From positions 1-44,019 of the forward strand of contig JBNGDS010000019.1 in assembly GCA_049975365.1 (NCBI GenBank): a DNA stretch of 44,019 nucleotides, in the 5' to 3' direction. Source of the DNA: DSBG01 sp049975365 (GTDB taxonomy: Bacteria; Desulfobacterota; Desulfomonilia; UBA1062). A program made the position numbers and the translations under genes. How positions within the stretch are numbered: position 1 is the first letter of the stretch; each line of letters opens with the position of its first letter. Below are positions 42,764-44,019 of the stretch, in pieces. The notes beneath the pieces were generated by a model. The model searched no databases, was not told the origin of the DNA, and saw nothing but the letters and a program-made list of their open reading frames with translations.

Positions 42764-43069
42764 TCATGTACTCTCTGAACCCGGGTTTTTGGTGTGATGG
42801 CAGTCCCGATCGGATGATTTCCGGTTCAGGCACAACGAACACCTGTTGTCGCTGCACATCTGGCAGAAATAGCAGTCCGGACAGGGATGTTTCTTGTTGC
42901 CTCGGTGTTCTTCGGGTACAAAGACGAGACCCTCAATGCCCACCATTCGCTCAAAAGCCATCGGAGTCCTCCCGTCTGAGAGCATGAGTACCCTGTTTCT
43001 TGCCAGGAAAGCCAGTATCGCCGTCATCACGGAGAACTGTGAATGTGGAGAACCAGTGTCCGTGACCAT
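42764..43069 (-). CDS. small Cys-rich protein of unknown function
   Basis: Up to 101 residues from ATG 43069; the start is uncertain because no good ribosome-binding site is seen and an inner ATG at 43027 is possible. The first half is hydrophobic and then polar (ILAFLARNRVLMLSDGRTP). The second half has a regular cysteine ladder: C63, C66, C69, C72, C77, C80 and C90 (HPCPDCYFCQMCSDNRCSLC). The spacing CxxCxxCxxCx4CxxC suits an iron-sulfur or zinc site but matches no family I can name. It lies 18 bases upstream of the crotonase gene and 24 bases after the hydrolase gene, so it is part of that operon. Confidence 0.6.
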   Translation of the reverse strand: MVTDTGSPHSQFSVMTAILAFLARNRVLMLSDGRTPMAFERMVGIEGLVFVPEEHRGNKKHPCPDCYFCQMCSDNRCSLCLNRKSSDRDCHHTKNPGSEST

Positions 43070-43093
43070 GGGTGCTTTTCATCATGAAGAACC

Positions 43094-43660
43094 TTATTCG
43101 GATTCCAGCTCGGTGAAAAATTCATCGAGAGATATAATTTTGAAAAGGGGATACAGGGGGCTTTTCCCGTAGAATTTCACGATGGCCTCGTGCGCTTCAC
43201 GGCTGAAGGATGCGCAGCAGTCTTTGATGATGTATGCCCCGAAATCCAGAGCGAGTGCATCCAGAGCGGTGCTCAGTACGCACCAGTGCGTCAGCAGACC
43301 TGAAATGATCACTCTTTGCACACCGTACAGACGCAGAGTCTGTTCCAGGTCTGTTTTGAAGAATGCGCTGAATCGGCGTTTCGGCAGGTGGATATCGCCC
43401 TCGGATTGTGCAAGTGCATCGCTCACTTCAGCGCCTTCGGTGCCACGGATGCTGTGCTCATTCATCCTGCCCTTGAAAATGAAATCACCCGGGAGAAAGC
43501 TGTCGTTTGCAAAGACAACAGGAAACGCATGACTCCTCGCATACTCCGTGAGACGATTGATGTTTGGGGCGATCTCTCTGGCAAACTGTGCAATGGTCGG
43601 ATTGTTTTCTTCCCTGAAGGAGTCCTTCAACATGTCCACAACAATAACAGCAGGTTTCAT
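43094..43660 (-). CDS. isochorismatase-like cysteine hydrolase
   Basis: 188 residues with the catalytic triad of the family: D9 in VIVVDM, K94 in HLPKRRFSAF and C127 in GLLTHWCVLSTALDALA. The cis-peptide before the Cys and the GAYIIKDCCAS stretch also fit. Members hydrolyse amides or vinyl ethers, such as nicotinamide or isochorismate; the substrate cannot be chosen here. AGAGGAGAG precedes the ATG. First gene of a three-gene minus-strand group with the Cys-rich protein and a crotonase. Confidence 0.87.
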   Translation of the reverse strand: MKPAVIVVDMLKDSFREENNPTIAQFAREIAPNINRLTEYARSHAFPVVFANDSFLPGDFIFKGRMNEHSIRGTEGAEVSDALAQSEGDIHLPKRRFSAFFKTDLEQTLRLYGVQRVIISGLLTHWCVLSTALDALALDFGAYIIKDCCASFSREAHEAIVKFYGKSPLYPLFKIISLDEFFTELESE

Positions 43661-43817
43661 CGTGCTCTCCTCTCTGGATGGGTCTTCTCGATGTCCATCT
43701 CAGTGTAGGATCACTTCTCCCTCAGATCAAGCAGGAATGGAAAAAATCGAAAATATTGTGTGCCGATGAATTCGCAGGCACACAATTCCGTTCTCATCTC
43801 AAAGATCATGTGCTGAC

Positions 43818-43848
43818 AAAAACCCCCCACCCGAAGGGGGAGGGGGGG
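43818..43848 (-). terminator. intrinsic terminator of the small membrane protein gene
   Basis: On the minus strand a run of C (43848-43836) pairs with a run of G (43832-43823) through a short loop and is followed by TTTTT (43822-43818). A second perfect stem, CACCGGG/CCCGGTG, lies between it and the gene at 43904. Good for termination of transcription coming from the right edge. Confidence 0.65.
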
Positions 43849-43903
43849 TCTGGTTGTGTACTCACCGGGGGGACGCCCGGTGGGAGATAGCTGCTCTCTG
43901 GAA

Positions 43904-44011
43904 TCAGTGTCTGGTGAGGCTATGGTGGGGGGCCTGGCCGATCCGGTGCACCATCCGTCCCACAAGGGCGATGGCCGAGAGAATGCCCATGCTGATAAAG
44001 ATGGCCGTCAT
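43904..44011 (-). CDS. 35-residue single-span membrane protein
   Basis: A short frame with ATG at 44011 and TGA at 43904-43906; an in-frame TAG lies just before the ATG, so it is not the tail of a longer gene within this window. Residues 2-18 are hydrophobic (TAIFISMGILSAIALVG) and are followed by a basic, His-rich tail (GRMVHRIGQAPHHSLTRH), the plan of small accessory subunits of membrane complexes. AGGT lies just upstream. An intrinsic terminator follows. It could be a small subunit of a complex encoded beyond the window edge; sequence alone gives no family. Confidence 0.5.
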   Translation of the reverse strand: MTAIFISMGILSAIALVGRMVHRIGQAPHHSLTRH

Positions 44012-44019
44012 GACCTATG

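Noticed and set aside
43711..43965. Minus-strand frame of 84 codons near the right end
   Set aside because: It crosses two hairpins including a terminator and overlaps the better-supported 35-residue membrane protein in another frame.

Overview
The window (44 kb, moderately GC-rich) reads as a chromosomal catabolic region of a strictly anaerobic bacterium. The most likely source is a syntrophic or sulfate-reducing Desulfobacterota-type organism. This rests on gene content, not on a phylogenetic marker: oxygen-sensitive 2-hydroxyacyl-CoA dehydratase subunits with their activase, a tungsten-type aldehyde ferredoxin oxidoreductase, a biotin-dependent sodium-pump decarboxylase, four acyl-CoA dehydrogenases, two acyl-CoA synthetases (one only as a tail) and several unusual iron-sulfur proteins. 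I see no rRNA, tRNA, CRISPR array, insertion sequence or phage gene.

Layout. 1-550: tail of an acyl-CoA synthetase and a small Cys-containing protein. 730-7863: a MerR-TetR fusion repressor, then on the opposite strand a duplicated protein of unknown function, two overlapping acyl-CoA dehydrogenases, an SDR and a Cys-rich ferredoxin. 7864-14211: acyl-CoA synthetase; then a membrane-anchored unknown protein with an aldehyde ferredoxin oxidoreductase and a geranylgeranyl-reductase-like flavoprotein. 14304-19544: a consensus-like promoter with a perfect 16-bp TetR-type palindrome directly after its -10 box, driving an unknown helical protein, two 2-hydroxyacyl-CoA dehydratase subunits with a small protein between them, and the activase. 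19777-27730: two GMC-like flavoproteins that carry a four-Cys motif, a TetR regulator with an extra N-terminal region, an acyl-CoA dehydrogenase, two more Cys-rich ferredoxins and a cupin.

27840-37786 is on the minus strand. It holds two acyl-CoA carboxyltransferases, a short biotin carrier, a 54-residue OadG-like subunit missed by length cut-offs, and the OadB-like sodium pump. Upstream of these lie an isovaleryl-CoA-dehydrogenase-like gene, two DUF35 proteins and two thiolase-fold proteins. A divergent AT-rich region (37787-38178) separates this from an XRE-cupin regulator, a third thiolase-fold protein with its own DUF35 partner (ended by a clear terminator) and a crotonase. The right end holds a second crotonase, a Cys-rich small protein, a cysteine hydrolase and a 35-residue membrane protein, all on the minus strand.

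Working model (inference): an acid is activated to its CoA thioester, dehydrogenated, hydrated or dehydrated by crotonases and the radical dehydratase, cleaved by thiolase-fold/DUF35 complexes, and decarboxylated with sodium export. Electrons would be collected through the acyl-CoA dehydrogenases, the Cys-rich ferredoxins and the GMC-like proteins. All three thiolase-fold proteins appear to lack the nucleophilic cysteine, which points to aldol-type C-C chemistry and not to thiolysis. The substrate cannot be read from the sequence. The features with most novelty are the Cys-rich ferredoxin/GMC module, the Cys-less thiolase/DUF35 sets, the duplicated CGSGG protein and the unknown leader protein of the dehydratase operon.
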